From NCBI GenBank assembly GCA_033629205.1, contig CM066171.1, forward strand, positions 40,067,386-40,131,385: 64,000 nucleotides of DNA, read 5' to 3'. The stretch comes from Lithocarpus polystachyus. Lineage: Eukaryota; Streptophyta; Magnoliopsida; Fagales; Fagaceae. Position 1 is the first letter of the stretch. The number at the start of each line of letters is the position of its first letter. Below the pieces are notes generated by a model that was given only the letters and a program-made list of their open reading frames with translations, was not told the origin of the DNA and made no database searches. This document shows, in pieces, positions 10,601 through 19,583 of the stretch. The translations under genes were made by a program, and so were the position numbers.

Positions 10601-11920
10601 TTTTTCTTTCCATTTTCTTTTGACACGATCCTTTTCAGACTGAGCAAAAGTACTTTGGTAATATTTTCTCTTATCTCTGTTTTTAGCAGAAATAAATTCA
10701 TTAAACAAGGAAACCATATCAATTTCAAAGTTTTCATTCAAAGCATTCAAAACTCTTAATTGACTTTGGAAAACAGGGTTATCAACAGTTTGAAAATCAG
10801 AACCAGATGGAGACACAGATCTGGTGTCTTCTTCTTCTTCCTCATTAGCAGTTCTGCTATATGGAGAGGAAGCTTCTGGTTTAGTGGAATAAAAAGCAGT
10901 GCTAACTTGGGAGTTACCACTTGAAACTCCTTTTAACTTCAAATCAGGTTTTTCAAAATTCTTTTTCAAATATTCATTGAGATCAAGATCTCTTCTTGAA
11001 GCACTTCTTGAAACATTATCAGATCCAGCAAAGGAATGCCTTCCTTCGTTGATCCTCAAGGGTCTGTCATCTTGAAAACTTATTTTAACAGTTCCATCAA
11101 GGTATTGTTGAATATTAGCAAGATTTAGTTCATCAAAAACAGGTTTAGCAGGAGGAGATTCACGTTCCAACAACCATTCTTTGGGAAGATTGATATCTAC
11201 CCATTGAATCATTTTTGGGATTTGAATCTTAGCATCAGAAGTTGAACATTGAATTAACATGGTTTTACCAGCAGGATCTCTTATATGAACAGAACGAGGA
11301 TTCAGTTGAGAACCTAAAAGTCTGTAATAAATGCGGTAAATAAGAGCAAAAGGCTTGCTACCTTCTTCCATGTCATAACCAGATGTCAAAACATTTAATG
11401 TCAAAGCTTTAACAATATTAACATCATCTAAAGCAAGAGTGATATCAGGATAACAGTCAAAATAAACAGGACCATCATACAGAGAAGCAGTGATCATACC
11501 AAGAATGCTATCATTAAATCTTTTAAATCTAGCATCTCTTAAGCACATCAGAATAGAAGCATTAATACCTTTTCTTGTGAGTGGTTTAACAGCAACTTGA
11601 ACAAGACCAATATGCAAATAACTGAGTTTTTTAGCAAGAAATTCATTAACATTTTTTCTGGAAAACAAGCAACATTTTTCATGTGTTCTTGAGATAGAAA
11701 ATGTCTGTTCAACAGTTCTAACTCTATATTCAGAAAAAGCAGTATTTTCAGCCCAACTAAGCTTATAGATGGACTTAGTGGAAACCTTTGGAATATTCCA
11801 GTTTTTAAAATCTGGGATCTCATTTTCTTCAACAGTGTGATCTTCTTCATTTACAATATCAGGAGGACAACCAGTCGTCCTGGAGCTGACAGAGGAGTTG
11901 GATCTCCACAACTTATCCAT
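7699..11920 (-). pseudogene. Component A ORF1, truncated before RT and frameshifted
   Basis: On the minus strand this copy starts with the true ATG at 11920 (MDKLWRSN), with an upstream in-frame stop just as in the other copies. It covers the 30K-type movement protein (about residues 1-290), an acidic linker, the coat region with zinc knuckle, the acidic segment, coiled coil and protease motif. It ends near residue 1407, shortly before the RT, where it meets the primer-binding site of the neighbouring copy. One extra T in a T-run (9104-9109; six T where other copies have five) shifts the frame near residue 938 in the basic region before the zinc knuckle. Codons near the right edge of RT-linked sequence (LLHAKTNH) mark it as component A. 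With the frameshift and missing RT it cannot make a working polyprotein. Confidence 0.9.
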
Positions 11921-12120
11921 ACTATCCTAGGTTTAACACTCAATTATCATGTTTTTCTTAACACCGTTGCATTTCGTAACACATACCCTAAACAACCCTA
12001 TACCTCTCATGCCCTACACGCTCTCCTAGCTCAAACGGGCCTTACTGTTCGGTTCTGGGGATTCACTTTACGTCTAGGGTGGCGCCAACGACGGTAAGAA
12101 GGGAACACAACAAAGGAGTA
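11921..12120 (-). promoter_or_regulatory. Viral leader between PBS and ORF1 (partial)
   Basis: The minus-strand leader of the A copy, nearly identical to 12244-12445 on the plus strand. It stops at GGTACTCC, short of its own primer-binding site. It forms the inner end of a large inverted repeat. Confidence 0.8.
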
Positions 12121-12160
12121 CCGTTCTTTTCTGGCCGGTGAGGAATTCCCCCCTCCCTTT
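12121..12160 (+). other. Junction patch between inverted viral copies
   Basis: It holds a 21-bp stretch (12121-12141, CCGTTCTTTTCTGGCC...) that is repeated at 12176-12196. A short AGGAATT piece and then the C-rich sequence that precedes the primer-binding site follow. The patchwork suggests template switching at the join. Confidence 0.65.
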
Positions 12161-12173
12161 TGGTATCAGAGCC
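12161..12173 (+). other. tRNA-Met primer-binding site of component B
   Basis: TGGTATCAGAGCC, complementary to the 3' end of plant initiator tRNA-Met. It lies 272 bp upstream of the ORF1 start, in the same setting as in the other copies. Confidence 0.88.
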
Positions 12174-12445
12174 ATCCGTTCTTTTCTGGCCGGTGATAGT
12201 GTTGTTGTGTCTTTGTTGCTTGTCCGTGTCTGCCCGAAACTTTGGTACTCCTTTGTTGTGTTCCCTTCTTACCGTCGTTGGCGCCACCCTAGACGTAAAG
12301 TGAATCCCCAGAACCGAACAGTAAGGCCCGTTTGAGCTAGGAGAGCGTGTAGGGCATGAGAGGTATAGGGTTGTTTAGGGTATGTGTTACGAAATGCAAC
12401 GGTGTTAAGAAAAACATGATAATTGAGTGTTAAATCTAGGATAGT
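12174..12445 (+). promoter_or_regulatory. Component B leader, PBS to ORF1
   Basis: Non-coding leader shared almost base for base with component A. It contains no long frame; the last in-frame stop before ORF1 is TAG at 12437-12439. Confidence 0.75.
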
Positions 12446-15400
12446 ATGGATAAGTTGTGGAGATCCAACTCCTCTGTCAGCTCCAGGACGACTGGTTGTC
12501 CTCCTGATATTGTAAATGAAGAAGATCACACTGTTGAAGAAAATGAGATCCCAGATTTTAAAAACTGGAATATTCCAAAGGTTTCCACTAAGTCCATCTA
12601 TAAGCTTAGTTGGGCTGAAAATACTGCTTTTTCTGAATATAGAGTTAGAACTGTTGAACAGACATTTTCTATCTCAAGAACACATGAAAAATGTTGCTTG
12701 TTTTCCAGAAAAAATGTTAATGAATTTCTTGCTAAAAAACTCAGTTATTTGCATATTGGTCTTGTTCAAGTTGCTGTTAAACCACTCACAAGAAAAGGTA
12801 TTAATGCTTCTATTCTGATGTGCTTAAGAGATGCTAGATTTAAAAGATTTAATGATAGCATTCTTGGTATGATCACTGCTTCTCTGTATGATGGTCCTGT
12901 TTATTTTGACTGTTATCCTGATATCACTCTTGCTTTAGATGATGTTAATATTGTTAAAGCTTTGACATTAAATGTTTTGACATCTGGTTATGACATGGAA
13001 GAAGGTAGCAAGCCTTTTGCTCTTATTTACCGCATTTATTACAGACTTTTAGGTTCTCAACTGAATCCTCGTTCTGTTCATATAAGAGATCCTGCTGGTA
13101 AAACCATGTTAATTCAATGTTCAACTTCTGATGCTAAGATTCAAATCCCAAAAATGATTCAATGGGTAGATATCAATCTTCCCAAAGAATGGTTGTTGGA
13201 ACGTGAATCTCCTCCTGCTAAACCTGTTTTTGATGAACTAAATCTTGCTAATATTCAACAATACCTTGATGGAACTGTTAAAATAAGTTTTCATGATGAC
13301 AGACCCTTGAGGATCAACGAAGGAAGGCATTCCTTTGCTGGATCTGATAATGTTTCAAGAAGTGCTTCAAGAAGAGATCTTGATATCAATGAATATTTGA
13401 AAAAGAATTTTGAAAAACCTGATTTGAAGCTAAAAGGAGTTTCAAGTGATAACTCCCAAGTTAGCACTGTTTTTTATTCCACTAAACCAGAAGCTTCCTC
13501 TCCATATAGCAGAACTGCTAATGAAGAAGAAGAAGAAGACACCAGATCTGTGTCTCCATCTGGTTCTGATTTTCAAACTGTTGATAACCCTATTTTCCAA
13601 AATCAATTAAGAGTTTTGAATGCTTTGAATAAAAACTTTGAAATTGATATGGTTTCCTTGTTTAATGAATTTATTTCTGCTAAAAACAGAGATAAGAGAA
13701 AATATTACCAAAGTACTTTTGCTCAGTCTGAAAAGGATCGTGTCAAAAGAAAATGGAAAGAAAAAATGAACCAGTTGAAAAAACATATTTTGTTCTTTGA
13801 TTTCCTTGAAAATTACTATGTTTCAAAAGATGAAGTTTCCCAAAAACATTTGAATGTGATAAAGAAATCAAGTTTTGTTAAGGAAGATAAAACTGTTGTT
13901 AGGTCTAGCCATCCGCCTCTTGAGACAGTTCTCGTAAACTGTAAAGGGACTGATGTGAGAGCCTCTCCATTCAAAATTGCTGATGCTAATACTCCTGTTT
14001 CTAGTATTATTGAACAAAACAATTTCACTAATGAATCTTTGCATGTTATTGGTCAACAGCTTGACCGCATTGAAGAGAAAATTGCTGAAAAACCTGTTCT
14101 TCCAAAACCGGAAGTTGTTGAAAAATCTGTTGTTTCAAAACCTGAGAAACCTTTGATTGATTTGCCAAGTCAAAGAGAATTGAATTTCAAAAATTCTCAG
14201 GCAAAAACTCTTGAAATTATTGACAAAATGCTTTCTGATTTAAAGGTTAAAACCGAAGGTACTTCCACAAGTGCTGCTCGAACTATTTCAAGAAATGAAA
14301 AGGAAAATGTTTTTGAAGAAAACACAGATTCTGATTCATTGTCTTCTGTTTCAGCTAATAAGATTTTTGATGATGGTTTACCAGAAATTAAAAGATTTGT
14401 TGGAAAGCCCATTCCTGTGTCTTTTACAAAAAACTGGTATTCAAAACCTACTCCTCCTGATATGCAATTTGAAGAAAGATCTTTTCAAACTCAGTTTTCT
14501 GTTTCTGCTGATAAACTTTATGAATGGAACATTGATGGTTTGTCTGAACAAGAAATAATTAATAAAATGGCTCACATGTCTATGGTTGGAACTGCTTACT
14601 TGAATAATCATAATTATAGTCATTCTGAAATTGTTGAACTGCTTGTTACTGGGTTTTCTGGTGCTCTTCGTGGATGGTGGGATTCATATCTCACAGAAGA
14701 ATCCAGAGATTCTATTAAATCTGCTGTTAAAAAGAATGATGAAGGTTTCCCTATTTTTGATGAAAATCAAAATCGCGGTATTCCTGATGGTGTTAATACT
14801 TTGATCTATACTATTCTCAAACATTTTGTTGGTACTCCATCCAATGTTTCATCTCGTATTTCTGATTATCTAAACAATTTGAGATGTCCTACTATGTCTG
14901 ATTACAGATGGTATGAAGGTGTTTTCCTTTCCAGAGTCATGCTCCGGAAAGATTGTTACAAGCCTTATTGGAAAGAAAAGTTTATTGACGGTCTGCCTCC
15001 TATCTTTGCTCATAAGGTAAAACAAGACTTGATTGGTAAAAATGATTCCATTGATTATGATAGTTTAACTTATGGTGATATTTTAAGCACTATTAAAAGA
15101 CTTGGTATTAACATGTGTAATGATGAAAAATTGTTAAAATACCAGTTAAAGAACAAAAGAAAAGCTAAATATGAAATGGGTAATTTCTGTGAACAATATG
15201 GTTTGCCCCCTATTGCTCCTTCCAGGCAAAAAGGGAAAAAACATGATAAAGGTCACAAAAATTATAACCATAAAAAATATAAAAGATACAGAACAAACTT
15301 TGTTAAACCTAATGATTTTTATGCTAAAAAGAAAAATGTTTCTAAAAAATTTGACAAACAGAAATCTGGTAAAGGTAAATGTTTCAACTGTGGAAAACCT

Positions 15401-18379
15401 GGTCATTTCAGTAAAGACTGTAAGCAAAAACCTGGTAAGCTGAAAAATAAGTTCAATATGTTAAACATTAATGATAATGATCAAGAAGAACTATTCCGAA
15501 TCCTTGAATCAAACGTCTCGTCTGATTCTTTGGAAGACGATTTTTCTTCTTCGTCTGATTCTTGTTACCAATCTGATGATGGTTCCTCTGGTTCACCTAC
15601 TGTTAAACTTGGTTGTAGAGATTCATGTTGCAATGTTATTAAAACTGTTAATGTTCTCACCAAAAGTGAAGAAAATGAAAGCTTGTTAATCCAATTGATA
15701 AGTCAGATTCAAAATCCTGAATTGCAAAAAGAATATCTTGATAAGTTTAAGAAAAATTTGTCAAGAAATGAAAATGATAAAAAATTGAAACCAACAATAA
15801 GCTTTGAAGAAACCTTGGAAAGATTCAACAAAGCAAAATCAAAAGTGATAACTGTTAATGAACTCCAACGTGAGATCAACATTGTTAAACAAGAGATAAT
15901 TGAATTAAAAAATGAATTTAAAAACATTAAAAGTGATAACAATGATCTTAAACAAGAATTGCTTCTGTTAAGAATTGATAAAAATCTGGATAAGCATCAA
16001 TCTGATAATGAACAAGATGAGCTCAAAGATGGAGATGAATCCAGTCAACAGGCTCTTCTTTCTGGTAAAGGTATTGCTGATGTTCTTACTGATTCCCAGC
16101 TTAATCTTGTTAATAAATTGCTTCCTCCAAAATGGTTTACAAAAGTTAAAATTGTTGTTTCTCATGATTATCATTTCAATGTTATTGCTATGATTGATTC
16201 TGGTGCGGATATGAACTGTATCCGAGAAGGATTAATTCCTTCAAAATATTTTGAAAAGTCAACTGAAAGATTGGTTTCTGCTAATGGTTCTCAAATGAAA
16301 ATCAAATATGAATTGCATAATGCTCATGTTTGCCATGATAATGTTTGTTTCAAGATTCCTTCTGTTCTCGTTAAAAACATGACTGATAAAGTGATACTTG
16401 GTCTCCCTTTCATCAATGCTTTGTATCCCTTTCTTGTTGAACATGATGGAATTACTACTGATCCTTTAGGACAGAAAGTAAAGTTCAAATTTGCTTCAAA
16501 AGTTGAAATTGATACTGATAATGCTTTAACTTTGATTCATAAAACTAATCATCTCAACTTCCTTGAGCAAGAAGTTAGATGCAAGACAATTGTTGAACAA
16601 CTCTCTGGTAAGTTGATGCATTCACTGTATTCTGACAATTTTCGGAATACTCTGATTACTGACAATTACTCTGGGTTTCCTAATACTCTAGGATACAATT
16701 ACTCTTTCTTACCTTTCAAAGAAATGCTAATAAATTTTACTAAAACTTTCACAATTGTCCTTACATTAAATGTCATAGTTTGTTCAAACAATGTTACCAT
16801 CTATTCTGATGATCTCGATCTTTCTTGGCAGGAAAAAGCCTGTGTTAATCAAGCCTGTATTAATATAGAAACCACTAATAAGTGGGTTAAAGATACTTGT
16901 GCCACTAATCAGTGGAATCTCATGACTTCTTCGGCAGAGAGGAAGAACAAGGGGAAAGCACCAGCACGGGGCTATCCTCAAGACGAAAGGCTCCCAGCGG
17001 GACAACCTTTTGTAATGCATGAAGGCGTATCTTCTAGGGTAAAACCTAGCAGATCGACATCCCTTCAGGAATTTGTCCCGGCAGAGGTGACATATTCCAG
17101 TGGTGATATGATTATTGCTTTACAAGAAGTTTTGTCCAGAACTTTGCAGTTTCACAACGGAGTTTATAGTGAACTACCAAACTCTGTTAAATTTATTCTT
17201 GATAACCTTCAAGCTGCTTTTGTTCAAAAACACAAAAACCTCTTCAAGAAAACCCTCCAGGCACTTGAAATCCATCTTGTTAACCTTACTGCTCAAAATG
17301 AAGTTTATGCTGACCATTATGCCAATCTTGTTTCAGAAAATGAGGCCCTCAAAAGCCACCTTCTGGATTACCCAAATGTTACACATGAACCCTACACTAG
17401 TCAACTCTTTGGCAAAGAGGAAATCCATTCAATGGATAAAACGACTATGATGGGCACTGATTATGCTAGATTAAGTCTTAAGACTCAATCTCTATTAAGA
17501 AGTGCTGTTGCCAACTTGCCAACTGAAATACAATATAGTATTTTGGAAAGCAAGGCTATGTTTGGGTCTTTTGACCTATGGTACAAATATTTCAAGAAAC
17601 TTGTTACAGCTACTATTCCTGATCCTAATGAATTGGATGATGGTGATAATGTTTTTATCCAGCTAGACTGGGAAGAACACTTTGGGAGCAGTCTCAGAGT
17701 GTATGAGAAGAAGCATCCGTTTCCAGGTCTCTTGATCAATTATGAAGATGGAGAGGATGAAGATGACAGGGACCCAGATTGGTTGTCCCAGATGTTTGAA
17801 TATGGCTTTATCAGATTCATTAAGCTAACGAGCCATAACCAGATTAGCCAGTTGCCACAGATTATTCAAAATGCTGTTTCACAGATCAATAGTCCTAATG
17901 TTTCTATCAGATGCTGGAGCACCCTGCCGAAATGGGAAAGAGATAATTGGATGAATGTCCAGCCTTCTAGGCACCTTGTTCTTATTAATGGGTACACTCA
18001 TCAAGGGCAATGGTTTGAAGGAGATTCCCACCTATCCTTCAGAGATCCTTACGCTCTTGCTGAATGTTGGAGAAATTATTTCAATAATCAAATCCTGGAA
18101 ATCACTCATGACCTATGGAAAGATTACCATTTCATAGGAAGTACAGACAGGATTTCTGTTTTTGGTCGACGACCCTATGACACTGCTATCCGTAATTTAA
18201 AGAGAATTGGACATACAGATCCCAGGGAATTTCTTATAAGTGAAAATCCAAGGTATGAGCCAATTTTATATTGCGGACTTTGCAACCAGTATGCTATCTA
18301 CCATGAGCATGATTGCGATAATGATTCCCCATGGGATCCTTATGATGGTTATCCCTCAGATGCACCTGATACCGACTAA
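12446..18379 (+). CDS. Component B ORF1 polyprotein: movement, coat, protease and novel C-terminal region, no RT
   Basis: An uninterrupted 1,977-codon frame; the start follows an in-frame TAG at 12437. Residues 1-290 resemble 30K movement proteins. The coat region includes a zinc knuckle at residues 979-992, followed by a Ser/Asp segment, a coiled coil (about 1090-1180) and the protease motif DSGAD at 1251-1255. Similarity to component A fades near residue 1400 (nt ~16640). Where A has RT and RNase H, B has about 580 residues with no YIDD box or RNase H motif. This tail has a moderately hydrophobic run (about 1430-1450), an internal Met at 1492 followed by a basic stretch (MTSSAERKNKGK), a coiled coil (about 1606-1641), Trp/Tyr-rich sequence and a Cys/His cluster CGLCNQYAIYHEHDC from residue 1943. 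I do not recognise the tail. Known bipartite florendoviruses have an RT-less second component, which fits. Confidence 0.88.
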   Translation: MDKLWRSNSSVSSRTTGCPPDIVNEEDHTVEENEIPDFKNWNIPKVSTKSIYKLSWAENTAFSEYRVRTVEQTFSISRTHEKCCLFSRKNVNEFLAKKLSYLHIGLVQVAVKPLTRKGINASILMCLRDARFKRFNDSILGMITASLYDGPVYFDCYPDITLALDDVNIVKALTLNVLTSGYDMEEGSKPFALIYRIYYRLLGSQLNPRSVHIRDPAGKTMLIQCSTSDAKIQIPKMIQWVDINLPKEWLLERESPPAKPVFDELNLANIQQYLDGTVKISFHDDRPLRINEGRHSFAGSDNVSRSASRRDLDINEYLKKNFEKPDLKLKGVSSDNSQVSTVFYSTKPEASSPYSRTANEEEEEDTRSVSPSGSDFQTVDNPIFQNQLRVLNALNKNFEIDMVSLFNEFISAKNRDKRKYYQSTFAQSEKDRVKRKWKEKMNQLKKHILFFDFLENYYVSKDEVSQKHLNVIKKSSFVKEDKTVVRSSHPPLETVLVNCKGTDVRASPFKIADANTPVSSIIEQNNFTNESLHVIGQQLDRIEEKIAEKPVLPKPEVVEKSVVSKPEKPLIDLPSQRELNFKNSQAKTLEIIDKMLSDLKVKTEGTSTSAARTISRNEKENVFEENTDSDSLSSVSANKIFDDGLPEIKRFVGKPIPVSFTKNWYSKPTPPDMQFEERSFQTQFSVSADKLYEWNIDGLSEQEIINKMAHMSMVGTAYLNNHNYSHSEIVELLVTGFSGALRGWWDSYLTEESRDSIKSAVKKNDEGFPIFDENQNRGIPDGVNTLIYTILKHFVGTPSNVSSRISDYLNNLRCPTMSDYRWYEGVFLSRVMLRKDCYKPYWKEKFIDGLPPIFAHKVKQDLIGKNDSIDYDSLTYGDILSTIKRLGINMCNDEKLLKYQLKNKRKAKYEMGNFCEQYGLPPIAPSRQKGKKHDKGHKNYNHKKYKRYRTNFVKPNDFYAKKKNVSKKFDKQKSGKGKCFNCGKPGHFSKDCKQKPGKLKNKFNMLNINDNDQEELFRILESNVSSDSLEDDFSSSSDSCYQSDDGSSGSPTVKLGCRDSCCNVIKTVNVLTKSEENESLLIQLISQIQNPELQKEYLDKFKKNLSRNENDKKLKPTISFEETLERFNKAKSKVITVNELQREINIVKQEIIELKNEFKNIKSDNNDLKQELLLLRIDKNLDKHQSDNEQDELKDGDESSQQALLSGKGIADVLTDSQLNLVNKLLPPKWFTKVKIVVSHDYHFNVIAMIDSGADMNCIREGLIPSKYFEKSTERLVSANGSQMKIKYELHNAHVCHDNVCFKIPSVLVKNMTDKVILGLPFINALYPFLVEHDGITTDPLGQKVKFKFASKVEIDTDNALTLIHKTNHLNFLEQEVRCKTIVEQLSGKLMHSLYSDNFRNTLITDNYSGFPNTLGYNYSFLPFKEMLINFTKTFTIVLTLNVIVCSNNVTIYSDDLDLSWQEKACVNQACINIETTNKWVKDTCATNQWNLMTSSAERKNKGKAPARGYPQDERLPAGQPFVMHEGVSSRVKPSRSTSLQEFVPAEVTYSSGDMIIALQEVLSRTLQFHNGVYSELPNSVKFILDNLQAAFVQKHKNLFKKTLQALEIHLVNLTAQNEVYADHYANLVSENEALKSHLLDYPNVTHEPYTSQLFGKEEIHSMDKTTMMGTDYARLSLKTQSLLRSAVANLPTEIQYSILESKAMFGSFDLWYKYFKKLVTATIPDPNELDDGDNVFIQLDWEEHFGSSLRVYEKKHPFPGLLINYEDGEDEDDRDPDWLSQMFEYGFIRFIKLTSHNQISQLPQIIQNAVSQINSPNVSIRCWSTLPKWERDNWMNVQPSRHLVLINGYTHQGQWFEGDSHLSFRDPYALAECWRNYFNNQILEITHDLWKDYHFIGSTDRISVFGRRPYDTAIRNLKRIGHTDPREFLISENPRYEPILYCGLCNQYAIYHEHDCDNDSPWDPYDGYPSDAPDTD

Positions 18380-18915
18380 TGACTCTTGATTAAGCCCCTG
18401 TTCTCTGGTTAATGATTCTTGATTACTATCATTACTGTTCAAGCCCCTGTTTTCTTTTAAGAAGCTGCCAATGATTCAGATAATGAAAGGAAACTATAGT
18501 TTGTTTGAATCCTTGAAAGATTGGTTTTAGTTCCCCTATTTGTCTGGCCTGCACAAATGGCCAAAATGCTGTGATACTCTTCCGACAAATGCACTGCATG
18601 TTTTCACTGTTTCCCACGTGATATTCTCTTATTATTGAGCCACCTGTTTTCCACGTGATTCTCTTGTTTGTCTGGCCTGCACAACGGCCAAAATGTTAAA
18701 GTTGATTTGATTATATTGTTTGTCTGGCCCGCACAACGGCCAAAAAATGCTACCTGTTCCCCACGACTTGATGTTACTTTCTGCAAAGTTGAAGATTCCT
18801 CATGATTTCTCTGCAAAGTTGAGATTCCTTATGATTTTATCCACATAAACTGATAAAACTGGTCATCTCATGCTCCTACGAATTCGGCTGCAACAAATGA
18901 GAAAAATGTGAAAAT

Positions 18916-19034
18916 TACTGTTCATGGTACTGTTCATGTACTGTTCACGTACTGTTCACTGTTACTGTTCACTGTTCACTGTTCACTGTTACTATTCACT
19001 GTTCACTGTTCACTATTCATGGTTACTGTTCATT
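18916..19034 (+). repeat. TTCACTG minisatellite, component B promoter
   Basis: Short tandem words of ACTGTTC with one TACTATTCACTG variant, just upstream of the TATA-like box. The unit number differs from the component A copies. Confidence 0.85.
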
Positions 19035-19048
19035 CCGAGAATTTTTGC

Positions 19049-19057
19049 CTATTTAAG
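19049..19057 (+). promoter_or_regulatory. TATA-like box of component B promoter
   Basis: CTATTTAAG in the same context as in component A, which suggests that both components use the same promoter type. Confidence 0.65.
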
Positions 19058-19583
19058 GGGGGCTGTCCCTTATGTTGAAGTAGAACCTTTTAGAGTGAGC
19101 TTCAGAGAGAATTCCTCACCTTAGGACTTCCTTCTCCTCTTTAAGATTCCTATTTCCCTACTGTTACCCTGTTTACAAAGCTTGTAACTAGAACTAGTCT
19201 CCAAGCCTTGTATTGTTAAACTGTTGTTGTAAATCAGTGACTACTACTACTGTAAGTGTTGTAATATTTTCAGTAATAACTACTTTCAGCTTGTGTTTAT
19301 TATATTTCAACTGTTTATTACTTTGATTGGCTGGTTCTACCGCCTCATAATTATATTGCTATATTAATTTGTTATACTACTTGGCTGGTTCTACCGCCTT
19401 ATTATTGCTCTCAATTATCTTGTTTATCTTAACTGCTACCGCCATCTTGGACGGTTCTACTTTGCTTTCATATATTGCTATATTTTGCTGACATTTACTT
19501 TATTTTGCTTCCATTATATTATTACTGTGCTTCCACTCTGTGCTTCCCCTTCTTGTCTCTTCAGCAGCTGTGTTCCCCCCTCC

